DNA of 64,000 nt from Aphanomyces cochlioides (GCA_019828595.1 JAHQRK010000005.1:1798001-1862000); one strand, 5' to 3'. Positions 24,100 to 36,900 are shown, counted from the first letter of the stretch. The notes: generated by a model not told the origin, from the sequence alone. Numbers and translations are program-made.

Positions 24100-25935
24100 C
24101 ATTTGCCGCATAGAGTTGCGAGTCGTCGGCAAAGTAACTCCCAGTGTGGTAGCGATCCCCACACTTGATGCCATAGTTGGAGTGTTGCCGTAGGAGTTGG
24201 CACATCGGTTCCAAAGCGATCACAAACAGAAGTGGCGACAGTGGATCACCTTGCAACACACCGCGTGAGATGTGAACTGGCTTGGACAAGAAGCCGTTCA
24301 CCAAGATGCGAGACTTGCGGCCCGAGTACAGTACGCGAACCATGTCAACAAAGGTTTCGGGAAAGCCATAGTGACGGAGGACGCGGAGCAAGTACGCGTG
24401 GTCCACGCGATCAAAAGCTTTCTCAAAGTCAAGCAGTGCCACCATCGAGGACGGACTGTGTAGTTTGATGTGGTGCAGCATGTCATCCAGTCGTGCAATA
24501 TTGGTTTGGATATTGCTTCGACGGATAAAGCCTTGCTGGTCCGGGTGGATGATGTGTCGAATGTGGCGCTGGAGTCGATAAGCCAGAATACTCGTCAGGA
24601 TTTTCACATCCGTGTTGAGTAGGCTAATGGGCCGATAGTTCTTGGCCTGTGACTTGGGGCCTTTCTTGTGCAGCAACACCAGCGTACTGACAAGTTGCAT
24701 GGGAGTCAAGCGAGGGTGAGAATGGAGCTGGTGTGTGAATAGCTGCTCCAATACCAACGACCACTTGTGAGGTGCAAGTTTGAGGACTTCGAATGGCAGA
24801 GCGTTGGGACCTGGCGCTGAGTTCGAACTGCTGTGTCGAATAGCATGATAGAACTCGTTGGCGCGCAAGGGAGCCGACAGCTCTTTCTGGGCTTGCTCTG
24901 GCAGTTGCTTGTGTCGAGTCAATGGGGTCAGAAATGACGACACTTCGTCTCCAGATCGCTGCACCTCGGGAGCTGCAAACAAGTCCTTGTAGTAGTCGAC
25001 CAGGACGTCAGACATGCCTTGTTGATTGGAGACAACATTTCCATTGACATCCACCAACTCTTTGAAGACTGTCTTCTTCAAGGGGGTAGGGACAGGGGAC
25101 ATGAAGTGGAACTTGGACGAGCGCTCTGCTTTATACAAGTGAAGTTGGAACGCCTGGTCTTGACGAAACTGCTTGTCTCGATCTTGCAGCTCGTGAATTT
25201 GCTTTTGAAGGTCTCGCACTCGATCCACCAGCACTGAATCTTGACGCATGTTGGGGACTTGCAAAAGCGAAGCGATCTCGACAGCTAACTTCTTCAACGG
25301 CAGACGTTGTTTCTCCAATCGTTGAGAATGGAATTCTTTGAGTTGGGAGCGGATATCATTGACCAGCATGTCGTAGGCCTTGGAGATATTGTGGAATGAT
25401 GGAGACTTGTCCAAAAATCGATCCAGACATCCATGAACAATCTCGGCCGCTCGTGGTAGACGAAGTAGCCAAGTTGGAGCTTTCCATGATCCAGAGCCAT
25501 GGCGCAATGTTTGACGCTTTGAGATGATACGACAAGCCACGTGGTCAGCCTGTGGAACGTGTGGCATGTGCGTCGCCTTCCAATGACGAAGACCCGCCAA
25601 GGTGGACGAACAAAAGATGTAGTCGAGTCGGTTGGTGAGTGTGGGACTTGTGAAGGTTCTTGCCACGGGGTTTTGACGGCGAAACAGATCCACCAGAGAC
25701 AAACTGTGCATCCATTGTTCCAGTTGAAGGGTGCCGGCCATGGTGGAGGTACTGGGTCTCAACGAATCCAAATCTTTGTTGAGAGTGCAGTTGAAATCTC
25801 CTCCAACAATGTGGAGCGCATGTGGAGGAAAGTCGCGTGGCAATTCTTCGAAGTAACTTGCTCGTTGTTGGAAGGCTGCCGGCGCATAGATATTGTGGAG
25901 AACGACTGTCAGTGGACCCAGAGTACATCGCACTT
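24100..25935 (-). pseudogene. LINE ORF2 N-terminal part of A(-), APE end to RT
   Basis: This continues A after the 15-bp TSD: ORF2 residues from about 732 back to about 126, covering the distal APE motifs (G-G-D-F-N-C, R-L-D-Y, A-D-H) and the RT up to F-A-D-D. It is open in frame. At 25932-25935 the bases ACTT are shared with the family 5' terminus (ACTTCCG), and the sequence flips to plus-strand ORF1. A-specific variants here include S-P-S-F-H-N, R-Q-D-S-V-L and L-E-Q-L-F, which differ from the plus-strand half of A. Confidence 0.87.
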
Positions 25936-25992
25936 CCGAATTTGCCTCGTACCCCTCAAGTCAAGAAGTTATCAAGTGCCGCCGCGCTCAAA

Positions 25993-28900
25993 ATGTCCAA
26001 CGCGAACAGCTGTTCCGAGCTCCGTGAGACCAACACTCACGGAGTCACCATCATTCCAGGTATTGTATCACCTCACCCACTTTCGTCGTCCAATCAGGAT
26101 GGCGGAAGTGGTGTGAGTAATGTCTCTACACCTAACCCTAGGGCCGAAGTGGAGGTCGAGTTCGACCCCAACAGCGTCTCTGGAGACCAATCTGCGTCTC
26201 GCTCCCCCAGCGCTTCACCTGGTGCTCCACTCGCCGGAGTTCCAGGGGGGGGGTCAACCTCAGTGGGTCAGTGGTTGACCCCCAGACCACTGTCGTTAAC
26301 TTTCTAGCGAAGCCCTCACTCAGGAGGGCGAACCACTGGGGCCTTGTGCCTGTGGTGGCTGCTTCCCTGGACTCCAATTGGAGTCGATCCCCAGTGAAGG
26401 CGGCGAGAAAACGGGGTCCATGCCAGCCCTAGAGGCTACGAGGGCCCCCCCTATGGGCACACCCTGCGGTTCTGTCTACTTCCCCCAGGGGCCTCTTCGG
26501 AGGGGCGGGGGCGGTATCCCGATTTGGGTTCTCGCCGGAGCAATGGTGTACCCCAGTCACCGTGCTGCGGGGATGGCATGGATTCCCCTTCTACCCCTGT
26601 CACTGGGGGTCTGGCCCCGGCCTTTCTCGTGACCAATGGGACTGAGCCAGCAGCCACCAACCGCGTCGCCCCCTGTGCTGAGCCTCCTAGAACGGGAGAG
26701 GAAGAAGAAAAATCTCAAGAGGACGTGGATATGGTCTCTGGAGACGCCGAGGGGAAGGATTCTACTGAAACCGAGGCCTTAACCGACGAGGGAAATACTC
26801 AAATTCACTCTGAGGTTGATGGGTCAGGCGACATTAACGGCCAAGCGAAGTCGTGTGATACTCCTGGAGAAGTTATTCAAGAGGAACAATCGACAAACAA
26901 TGACAATGACCAGTCAAATCAAGACATTGTCGACAAATCCGTTGCTCAAGGAAATGGCGCTGTTGATCCTCCTACCGCGGCAGACAAAATACAAGGCGAT
27001 CAAGAGCAACAAAACGCTGAAAAGGCCAATCCATGGACGCAAAAGACTCCCGGCAAGGATTCAGCTTCGTCCAAGAAAGATTCCAAGCAAGGCAATGCCC
27101 CCAAAGGCGCGAAACATCGCAACACTGGTGCTCATGCTATTGCCGATGACGATATTGCGCGATGCGAGGCCATGGCGGACGCATTCTACAAAGACTCTGG
27201 TGACATGGACGCCTTCATTGAAAATATTTTGCTCACCCCCAGTCCCAAGTGTACGAGCTCACAGTCAAGTTGGGCGAAGCCTACAAGGACTGGTCCGAAA
27301 AAGTCATCTGCGATCAATTTGTCAAGGAAAATCCTGGTTCGTTATGGGGCTCCAAATTTCCGAACATTTTGATCCACAAGAAGAACCCACAGACCATTGT
27401 GATCTCAAGTTACAACTTGTCTACGTGCGTGGAAATGGGAGGCACAACGTTTCGACTTGGTGGCAAAGACTTCCTGGTTCCCAAGTACTCGCGTTATGGC
27501 AACAACTACTACGTTACGTTCAACAAGGTCAGTCACCCTTCGATGGCCAAGGCAATTGTCAAGAAAATGGCTGCATTGACCAAGTCAGTGATAGCAGCAT
27601 TCAACCCTACTGCTGGTCAGAACATCAAGTCGCCGCATTTGAGAGTCATTTTCAAGTCGTCTGCGCCTCCTGCAGTGCTGGTGCCAAAATCCGGCGACGC
27701 ACTACGCGAAATCACCATTACGGATCCGTCGGGTCAGCCTTTTGTCGTCGTGTTTCAGCACAAGATCGCTGCTCTGAACAAGACATTGCCTCCGTCGATT
27801 GTTTCACGACGTGCAGAGGCCAAGGCTGAAAAAGCGAAGGCAAAAGCGGCCAAGGCAGCGGCAAAATCTCCTCCGTCAGGAGAAAAAGAACCTGAACCTG
27901 ATGGAGACGATCATGATCAAGACCCTGGAACAAATGCGGAAGGCAAGGCCGACTCAACTGAGGCATCTGAAGATGGTCAAGATGAACAACCACAGCCAAC
28001 AGCTCCTTCTCATGGCTCTGATGTCGATATGTCTGGTGACAGCGATCCCCCTAACAACAATGGACAAGACAAACAACAAGAAGATGTGGAAATGTCTACC
28101 AACGAATCGCCCGCTCTTGCTCCACCAAGTGAGCAGCCCAAGAACTCGCTGGACCTTCAATTGGTAACGGGCTACCGGTCTGGACCAGCTCCAAAACGTA
28201 CTTTGCCTTCGTCCCCACGTTTGGATCCCCTGCCGACATCCAACCGTTTTCATATCCTCGAAGAAGACGACGTGGAACTCTCGTTTGAAGACTTTGCAGT
28301 GCCTCGAATTGTATTGGAAGATTCAAGTGCGCCACGCCCGAAAAAGACCAAAGGCAAAGCGAAGAAACAACGACTTAACAAGTCTGCTGCAGCCCACCTC
28401 GAATTGGCGAAGAAGATCATTCGAGACAAGAAAGTCGAAGGCAGTATCACCGAATGTCAACGCATTTTGCGAGATGATCCTCAGCTCGTTGCACATGCTA
28501 TGTACGCACAAGATGAAGACCTCAGTTTGTTTCAGTCACTTGTTGCAACCAAGACTATTGAGCGCAAGATGGCTTTGTTAAAAGCTCAAGGCAAGCCTCA
28601 CAACTACAAACATCACGTCAACTTCATGGCTCAATACAAGATTCACCCGTCAGAAATCTTGGAAGAATTGACCACGGACATACCAGAGATCAAGCGCATC
28701 CTCTTTGCACTTGCTACGATTGACTTATTCCTCTCAAATCGGGCCCCAGACCTCTACACAAACTCGGAGGCACTGACTGTTCTATTGAACCAAGAAGCAA
28801 CAAGATTGCCTGACACCAACTGCTTGACGGACTGGTCGCTGTTTGCTTTGATCGAAAACTTCAGCGACAATCTCGAGAAGTTCACTTTGCCGGCTCCCGT

Positions 28901-29030
28901 CTTGTCGGCCATCTCGATGCTCAAAAGCATCACCAACAATTACCACATCGACGAGCTCTGCAGCAAAGCTCACCACTCCATGAACGCCGACGAAATTGAT
29001 CCCCTCGATTTGGAGGACGATCAACTCTAA
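25993..29030 (+). pseudogene. LINE ORF1 with several frameshifts (A+)
   Basis: This is full-length in extent (ATG 25993-25995, stop 29028-29030) but broken several times: nine G at 26245-26253 (seven in intact copies), one base lost near 26303, five C at 26482-26486 (normally six) and five C at 27236-27240 (normally six). Three of the four lie in G/C homopolymers. The C-terminal half from about 27241 is open and includes the central domain, the K/A-rich stretch and the helical C-terminal region. Confidence 0.9.
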
Positions 29031-29108
29031 GGCTTCTATCCCCTGCTTCAATCCATTTCAACCTCCCCTCTGACCCCTCCATTCTACTCATTTTCATCTG
29101 TACTCGTG

Positions 29109-29668
29109 ATGATTGACAACAACTTCTCCGATGTCCCAACTGAACTCGTGGACTGGGACCCACAAATCATCTCCCTCAACACTAATGGCTTCTCCAACAG
29201 TCATCGGTACATCCTCGACAAACTATCAAGTGTTCACGACGTTTCCTTTATCCAAGAAACCCGTTTCCTTTATCCAAGAAACCCGTTTCCGCACGCCAAG
29301 TCTCCACGACCGTGTTGCGTTCCATTGGCAACGCATCACAAACCACGAAGGCTCTTTGTTCTTTGAAGAGCCTATTTACCCTGAAGTATCCACGTCGCCA
29401 GCCACTGGAGGTCTGGCTACGTTGATACATCCTCACTCTCCTTTGAAGAACGCCACTCAAGTCCCTCATGACAACCCAGTGCTTCGTGGTCGTTATCTAC
29501 AAGTGCGATGTACTCTGGGTCCACTGACAGTCGTTCTCCACAATATCTATGCGCCGGCAGCCTTCCAACAACGAGCAAGTTACTTCGAAGAATTGCCACG
29601 CGACTTTCCTCCACATGCGCTCCACATTGTTGGAGGAGATTTCAACTGCACTCTCAACAAAGATTTGG
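29109..29668 (+). pseudogene. LINE ORF2 N-terminal fragment, APE with 22-bp duplication (A+)
   Basis: This starts at ATG 29109, 78 nt after the ORF1 stop. It encodes the APE N-terminus (S-L-N-T-N-G, I-Q-E-T-R, G-G-D-F-N-C). A tandem 22-bp duplication (29241-29262 repeated at 29263-29284) shifts the frame right after I-Q-E-T-R, so the protein is broken before most of the endonuclease. The fragment ends at the E1 insertion and continues at 37047. Confidence 0.88.
29654..29668. repeat. 15-bp target-site duplication of E1 (right copy 37047-37061)
   Basis: TCAACAAAGATTTGG flanks E1 on both sides, and removing one copy plus the element restores an uninterrupted ORF2(+) reading. This defines both termini of a full-length family member. 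Confidence 0.95.
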
Positions 29669-29720
29669 TTAAATGAGTTGTATTAACCTTATTTTTGAGC
29701 AAAGGCCCTAATGACTTACT

Positions 29721-29734
29721 AATTTGCCTCGTAC
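29721..29734 (-). other. 3' UTR 14-mer complementary to the element's own 5' UTR
   Basis: On the plus strand this reads AATTTGCCTCGTAC. In the element sense it is GTACGAGGCAAATT, the exact reverse complement of the 14 bases 37026-37039 in the 5' UTR of the same element. The complementarity ends at both sides. It recurs in all copies that retain both ends and could allow 5'-3' pairing of the element RNA (inference). Confidence 0.75.
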
Positions 29735-29814
29735 TGTATAAATAGAACTTGGAAAACAGAATATGGCAAAGTGGTCATTGAACAGGAGATGAAGTGAGTG
29801 AGCCGTCAGCTCAC

Positions 29815-32800
29815 TCATGAAACGACGCTGTCAGGAATGGCGTGTTGACGTAACCAGGGGTCCGAAGATAGATGCTTGAGCACATTGAATACCTTGGTGT
29901 ATCCCTTCTTGAGAGGGAGATCAACCAGGAGCTGTTGTAGATGTAGCTTGATCAAAGAGGCAGCATGAATGGCAACTTCCATCGGACTCTTCGCTGTGAG
30001 GTCGGGTCGAAAGGTGCGATCGGCACGTTGGAGCCATATTTGATAATACACGCAGGCTCGGACAATCGGCCAGATCTTCAGATAGCCACGGATGTAGTAT
30101 CCATCGGACGGCTTGGGCGTCTCGTAGAACATTTCCAGACACGTGGACGGAAAGGAACACTCGAGCAGTCGCTGGATTGTCTTGAAGGAATACCAAACAG
30201 ATTGACCATATCCACAAGAGAACAGGAAATGCTCGTACGTCTCATTGACACGACAGAAGACACACGTCGGCTTGGGGTCTTGGTACTGAAACAGATATTG
30301 CATGGCGTTGGCGCGGAGAAGGGTCTTGAAAATGATCTCTCCATATCGAGGGAGAATGTGGTCGGGTTGGAGGAAGGCGGCAAGTTGGGTAAGGCGCTTG
30401 GGGTCTTCGTAAAAGTTGGATGGCAGGTTGAGATGCTTGGTAGGAAGAATGGACGAGCTGACAGCTGGAGAAGCTCTGATCTTAGCCGATTTCGAAGTCG
30501 CAAGCGCCAACAAGATCGGACTCGAGTCAGGGTGTATCATCCAGTGCCATTCCATCCATTCAGAGCTTGGCGTCGGCAAGTGGAACACGGGAGCATCCTC
30601 TTCAGAAACAATCTCAAACAATCGTGATAACTTGGTCACCAAGATTGAGATCCATTGTTTCGTTGGAGGGACAAAATTGGCTTGGCGGCAGGCACGGTTG
30701 ATTTTGTCGAACAAGATCGAAGCTGGCCAAACTCGCTGACACGGAGTCAACAAATGCGACAACTTCGTGATGTGAAGCGAAGCCAATACATTGGCTTGGT
30801 CTTGCGTCGATGTAGAGCACTGATCGTATAGGTCTTCGAGTCCAGGCAGATACGAGTTGTGCCAAAGGGGAACATCCAAAGATGAGATGTGATTTGGACA
30901 GCCGTACGGAGTCCAGCGGGATTCAAACCAGCTACTCAATAAGGCTTTCCACATTGGAGTGATATTGGGATTCTTGTACAGTTGTCTGATGAATGCAGAA
31001 GAGCCATTTGCCAAGAGGAGATCGGGGGGAACCCCATGGATGAAAAGCCTTCTCGAGGAGAGTATAGCCCGGCGTAATCCAGGCAGACATGGCAGACTTG
31101 CGGGGTGGGGTGGTGATGGCTTGAATGCATCTGATCATGACAGAGCGGTTGTGTTGTTGCCATAAAGCAAGTGCATGGTGCAGGCCTAAGCCACCGGACT
31201 TCTTCGGCATGAATAGGATCTCCTTTTTGATCAAACGGAGGCCATGGACAGAGGAGGATGGGTTGATTTCTTCACCATGCATAAATTGAAGCATGGCCTT
31301 GTCGATCTTTTTGGCCAGGTCTTTGTCGGCAGGGACAAAAGCCAGTTGGTACCATAACACAGGCAGACATATGCTGTGCAGGATAGTGACTTTTCCGGCC
31401 ATGGTTCGAGCCTTGTAGAGCCACAAAGACAAGCGAGCCACAAACTTCTCATACACGTAATTGAAACGTGCCAATGGAGAAAGATTGGGCGCAACCAAGA
31501 TACCAAGAGCCTTCACGGGACTGTCGGAAGTAACTTGTAGTGAGGCAAGGTTCCCATTCAACTGGCTGTAGGTCAGAATTTGGGTCTTGTCTACGTTGAG
31601 TCGGAAACCAGACTTGTCGCAAAAGGTTTGAACCAATGCAAGCTGCCGGTGGAGGCACGTCTCATTTGCCGCATAGAGTTGCGAGTCGTCGGCAAAGTAA
31701 CTCCCAGTGTGGTAGCGATCCCCACACTTGATGCCATAGTTGGAGTGTTGCCGTAGGAGTTGGCACATCGGTTCCAAAGCGATCACAAACAGAAGTGGCG
31801 ACAGTGGATCACCTTGCAACACACCGCGTGAGATGTGAACTGGCTTGGACAAGAAGCCGTTCACCAAGATGCGAGACTTGCGGCCCGAGTACAGTACGCG
31901 AACCATGGCAACAAAGGTTTCGGGAAAGCCATAGTGACGGAGGACGCGGAGCAAGTACGCGTGGTCCACGCGATCAAAAGCTTTCTCAAAGTCAAGCAGT
32001 GCCACCATCGAGGACGGACTGTGTAGTTTGATGTGGTGCAGCATGTCATCCAGTCGTGCAATATTGGTTTGGATATTGCTTCGACGGATAAAGCCTTGCT
32101 GGTCCGGGTGGATGATGTGTCGAATGTGGCGCTGAAGTCGATAAGCCAGAATACTCGTCAGGATTTTCACATCCGTGTTGAGTAGGCTAATGGGCCGATA
32201 GTTCTTGGCCTGTGACTTGGGGCCTTTCTTGTGCAGCAACACCAGCGTACTGACAAGTTGCATGGGAGTCAAGCGAGGGTGAGAATGGAGCTGGTGTGTG
32301 AATAGCAGCTCCAATACCAACGACCACTTGTGAGGTGCAAGTTTGAGGACTTCGAATGGCAGAGCGTTGGGACCTGGCGCTGAGTTCGAACTGCTGTGTC
32401 GAATAGCATGATAGAACTCGTTGGCGCGCAAGGGAGCCGACAGCTCTTTCTGGGCTTGCTCTGGCAGTTGCTTGTGTCGAGTCAATGGGGTCAGAAATGA
32501 CGACACTTCGTCTCCAGATCGCTGCACCTCGGGAGCTGCAAACAAGTCCTTGTAGTAGTCGACCAGGACGTCAGACATGCCTTGTTGATTGGAGACAACA
32601 TTTCCATTGACAGCCACCAACTCTTTGAAGACTGTCTTCTTCAAGGGGGTAGGGACAGGGGACATGAAGTGGAACTTGGACGAGCGCTCTGCTTTGTACA
32701 AGTGAAGTTGGAACGCCTGGTCTTGACGAAACTGCTTGTCTCGATCTTGCAGCTCGTGAATTTGCTTTTGAAGGTCTCGCACTCGATCCACCAGCACTGA

Positions 32801-33868
32801 ATCTTGACGCATGTTGGGGACTTGCAAAAGCGAAGCGATCTCGACAGCTAACTTCTTCAACGGCAGACGTTGTTTCTCCAATCGTTGAGAATGGAATTCT
32901 TTGAGTTGGGAGCGGATATCATTGACCAGCATGTCGTAGGCCTTGGAGATATTGTGGAATGTTGGAGACTTGTCCAAAAATCGATCCAGACATCCATGAA
33001 CAATCTCGGCCGCTCGTGGTAGACGAAGTAGCCAAGTTGGAGCTTTCCATGATCCAGAGCCATGGCGCAATGTTTGACGCTTTGAGATGATACGACAAGC
33101 CACGTGGTCAGCCTGTGGAACGTGTGGCATGTGCGTCGCCTTCCAATGACGAAGACCCGCCAAGGTGGACGAACAAAAGATGTAGTCAAGTCGGTTGGTG
33201 AGTGTGGGACTTGTGAAGGCTCGTGCCACGGGGTTTTGACGGCGAAACAGATCCACCAGAGACAAACTGTGCATCCATTGTTCCAGTTGAAGGGTGCCGG
33301 CCATGGTGGAGGTACTGGGTCTCAACGAATCCAAATCTTTGTTGAGAGTGCAGTTGAAATCTCCTCCAACAATGTGGAGCGCATGTGGAGGAAAGTCGCG
33401 TGGCAATTCTTCGAAGTAACTTGCTCGTTGTTGGAAGGCTGCCGGCGCATAGATATTGTGGAGAACGACTGTCAGTGGACCCAGAGTACATCGCACTTGT
33501 AGATAACGACCACGAAGCACTGGGTTGTCATGAGGGACTTGAGTGGCGTTCTTCAAAGGAGAGTGAGGATGTATCAACGTAGCCAGACCTCCAGTGGCTG
33601 GCGACGTGGATACTTCAGGGTAAATAGGCTCTTCAAAGAACAAAGAGCCTTCGTGGTTTGTGATGCGTTGCCAATGGAACGCAACACGGTCGTGGAGACT
33701 TGGCGTGCGGAAACGGGTTTCTTGGATAAAGGAAACGTCGTGAACACTTGATAGTTTGTCGAGGATGTACCGATGACTGTTGGAGAAGCCATTGGTGTTG
33801 AGGGAGATGATTTGTGGGTCCCAGTCCACGAGTTCAGTTGGGACATCGGAGAAGTTGTTGTCACTCAT
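29815..33868 (-). pseudogene. LINE ORF2, full length with one 2-bp deletion (E1)
   Basis: The ORF2 frame is complete from ATG (33866-33868) to stop (29815-29817) except for loss of two bases at about 31022 (GATCGGGGGG for GATCTCGGGGGG). This shifts the frame near residue 948 and removes the C-terminal 400 residues, including the finger. The APE and RT motifs are all present upstream. It carries alanine at residue 654 where other copies have aspartate (F-V-A-M-V for F-V-D-M-V), a change shared only with E2. Two other copies (P1, Z) are frameshifted in the same short stretch. Confidence 0.93.
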
Positions 33869-33946
33869 CACGAGTACAGATGAAAATGAGTAGAATGGAG
33901 GGGTGAGAGGGGAGGTTGAAATGGATTGAAGCAGGGGATAGAAGCC

Positions 33947-36900
33947 TTAGAGTTGATCGTCCTCCAAATCGAGGGGATCAATTTCGTCGGCGTTCATGGA
34001 GTGGTGAGCTTTGCTGCAGAGCTCGTCGATGTGGTAATTGTTGGTGATGCTTTTGAGCATCGAGATGGCCGACAAGACGGGAGCCGGCAAAGTGAACTTC
34101 TCGAGATTGTCGCTGAAGTTTTCGATCAAAGCAAACAGCGACCAGTCCGTCAAGCAGTTGGTGTCAGGCAATCTTGTTGCTTCTTGGTTCAATAGAACAG
34201 TCAGTGCCTCCGAGTTTGTGTAGAGGTCTGGGGCCCGATTTGAGAGGAATAAGTCAATCGTAGCAAGTGCAAAGAGGATGCGCTTGATCTCTGGTATGTC
34301 CGTGGTCAATTCTTCCAAGATTTCTGACGGGTGAATCTTGTATTGAGCCATGAAGTTGACGTGATGTTTGTAGTTGTGAGGCTTGCCTTGAGCTTTTAAC
34401 AAAGCCATCTTGCGCTCAATAGTCTTGGTTGCAACAAGTGACTGAAACAAACTGAGGTCTTCATCTTGTGCGTACATAGCATGTGCAACGAGCTGAGGAT
34501 CATCTCGCAAAATGCGTTGACATTCGGTGATACTGCCTTCGACTTTCTTGTCTCGAATGATCTTCTTCGCCAATTCGAGGTGGGCTGCAGCAGACTTGTT
34601 AAGTCGTTGTTTCTTCGCTTTGCCTTTGGTCTTTTTCGGGCGTGGCGCACTTGAATCTTCCAATACAATTCGAGGCACTGCAAAGTCTTCAAACGAGAGT
34701 TCCACGTCGTCTTCTTCGAGGATATGAAAACGGTTGGATGTCGGCAGGGGATCCAAACGTGGGGACGAAGGCAAAGTACGTTTTGGAGCTGGTCCAGACC
34801 GGTAGCCCGTTACCAATTGAAGGTCCAGCGAGTTCTTGGGCTGCTCACTTGGTGGAGCAAGAGCGGGCGATTCGTTGGTAGACATTTCCACATCTTCTTG
34901 TTGTTTGTCTTGTCCATTGTTGTTAGGGGGATCGCTGTCACCAGACATATCGACATCAGAGCCATGAGAAGGAGCTGTTGGCTGTGGTTGTTCATCTTGA
35001 CGATCTCCAGAGGCCTCAGTTGAGTCGGCCTTGCCTTCCGCATTTGTTCCAGGGTCTTGATCATGATCGTCTCCATCATGTTCAGGTTCTTTTTCTCCTG
35101 ACGGAGGAGATTTTGCCGCTGCCTTGGCCGCTTTTGCCTTCGCTTTTTCAGCCTTGGCCTCTGCACGTCGTGAAACAATCGACGGAGGCAATGTCTTGTT
35201 CAGAGCAGCGATCTTGTGCTGAAACACGACGACAAAAGGCTGACCCGACGGATCCGTAATGGTGATTTCGCGTAGTGCGTCGCCGGATTTTGGCACCAGC
35301 ACTGCAGGAGGCGCAGACGACTTGAAAATGACTCTCAAATGCGGCGACTTGATGTTCTGACCAGCAGTAGGGTTGAATGCTGCTATCACTGACTTGGTCA
35401 ATGCAGCCATTTTCTTGACAATCGCCTTGGCCATCGAAGGGTGACTGACCTTGTTGAACGTAACGTAGTAGTTGTTGCCATAACGCGAGTACTTGGGAAC
35501 CAGGAAGTCTTTGCCACCAAGTCGAAACGTTGTGCCTCCCATTTCCACGCACGTAGACAAGTTGTAACTTGAGATCACAATGGTCTGTGGGTTCTTCTTG
35601 TGGATCAAAATGTTCGGAAATTTGGAGCCCCATAACGAACCAGGATTTTCCTTGACAAATTGATCGCAGATGACTTTTTCGGACCAGTCCTTGTAGGCTT
35701 CGCCCAACTTGACTGTGAGCTCGTACACTTGGGACTGGGGAGTGAGCAAAATGTTTTCAATGAAGGCGTCCATGTCACCAGAGTCTTTGTAGAATGTGTC
35801 CGCCATGGCCTCGCATCGCGCAATATCGTCATCGGCAATAGCATGAGCACCAGTGTTGCGATGTTTCGCGCCTTTGGGGGCATTGCCTTGCTTGGAATCT
35901 TTCTTGGACGAAGCTGAATCCTTGCCGGGAGCCTTTTGCGTCCATGGATTGGCCTTTTCAGCGTTTTGTTGCTCTTGATCGCCTTGTATTTTGTCTGCCG
36001 CGGTAGGAGGATCAACAGCGCCATTTCCTTGAGCAACGGATTTGTCGACAATGTCTTGATTTGACTGGTCATTGTCATTGTTTGTCGATTGTTCCTCTTG
36101 AATAACTTCTCCAGGAGTATCACACGGCTTCGCTTGGCCGTTAATGTCGCCTGACCCATCAACCTCCGAGTGAATTTGAGTATTTCCCTCGTCGGTTAAG
36201 GCCTCGGTTTCAGTAGAATCCTTCCCCTCGGCGTCTCCAGAGACCATATCCACGTCCTCTTGAGATTTTTCTTCTTCCTCTCCCGTTCTAGGAGGCTCAG
36301 CACAGGGGGCGACGCGGTTGATGGCTGCTGGCTCAGTCCCATTGGTCACGAGAAAGGCCGGGGCCAGACCCCCAGTGACAGGGGTAGAAGGGGAATCCAT
36401 GCCATCCCCGCAGCACGGTGACTGGGGTACACCATTGCTCCGGCGAGAACCCAAATCGGGATACCGCCCCCGCCCCTCCGAAGAGGCCCCTGGGGGGAAG
36501 TAGACAGAACCGCAGGGTGTGCCCATAGGGGGGGCCCTCGTAGCCTCTAGGGCTGGCATGGACCCCGTTTTCTCGCCGCCTTCACTGGGGATCGACTCCA
36601 ATTGGAGTCCAGGGAAGCAGCCACCACAGGCACAAGGCCCCAGTGGTTCGCCCTCCTGAGTGAGGGCTTCGCTAGACAAGTTAACGACAGTGGTCTGGGG
36701 GTCAACCACTGACCCACTGAGGTTGACCCCCCCTGGAACTCCGGCGAGTGGAGCACCAGGTGAAGCGCTGGGGGAGCGAGACGCAGATTGGTCTCCAGAG
36801 ACGCTGTTGGGGTCGAACTCGACCTCCACTTCGGCCCTAGGGTTAGGTGTAGAGACATTACTCACACCACTTCCGCCATCCTGATTGGACGACGAAAGTG

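Larger units (their letters stand above)
25932..29668 (+). mobile_element. LINE element A, plus-strand half: 5' end to APE domain
   Basis: This begins exactly at the family 5' terminus (ACTTCCG) and reads ORF1 then the start of ORF2, until E1 interrupts it after TCAACAAAGATTTGG. It continues at 37047-38528 after E1. Joined to A(-) at a 4-base microhomology, it forms a head-to-head (5'-to-5') structure. Confidence 0.87.

Noticed and set aside
29021..29120. Translational coupling or frameshift fusion of ORF1 and ORF2
   Set aside because: The ORFs are separated by 78 nt in all copies with this region, with no stop-start overlap and no obvious slippery site plus pseudoknot. How ORF2 is translated stays open.
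36835..36850. CTAACCCTAGGG in ORF1 as a telomere-like repeat
   Set aside because: It is a single occurrence inside coding sequence with no tandem array, so it is not telomeric.
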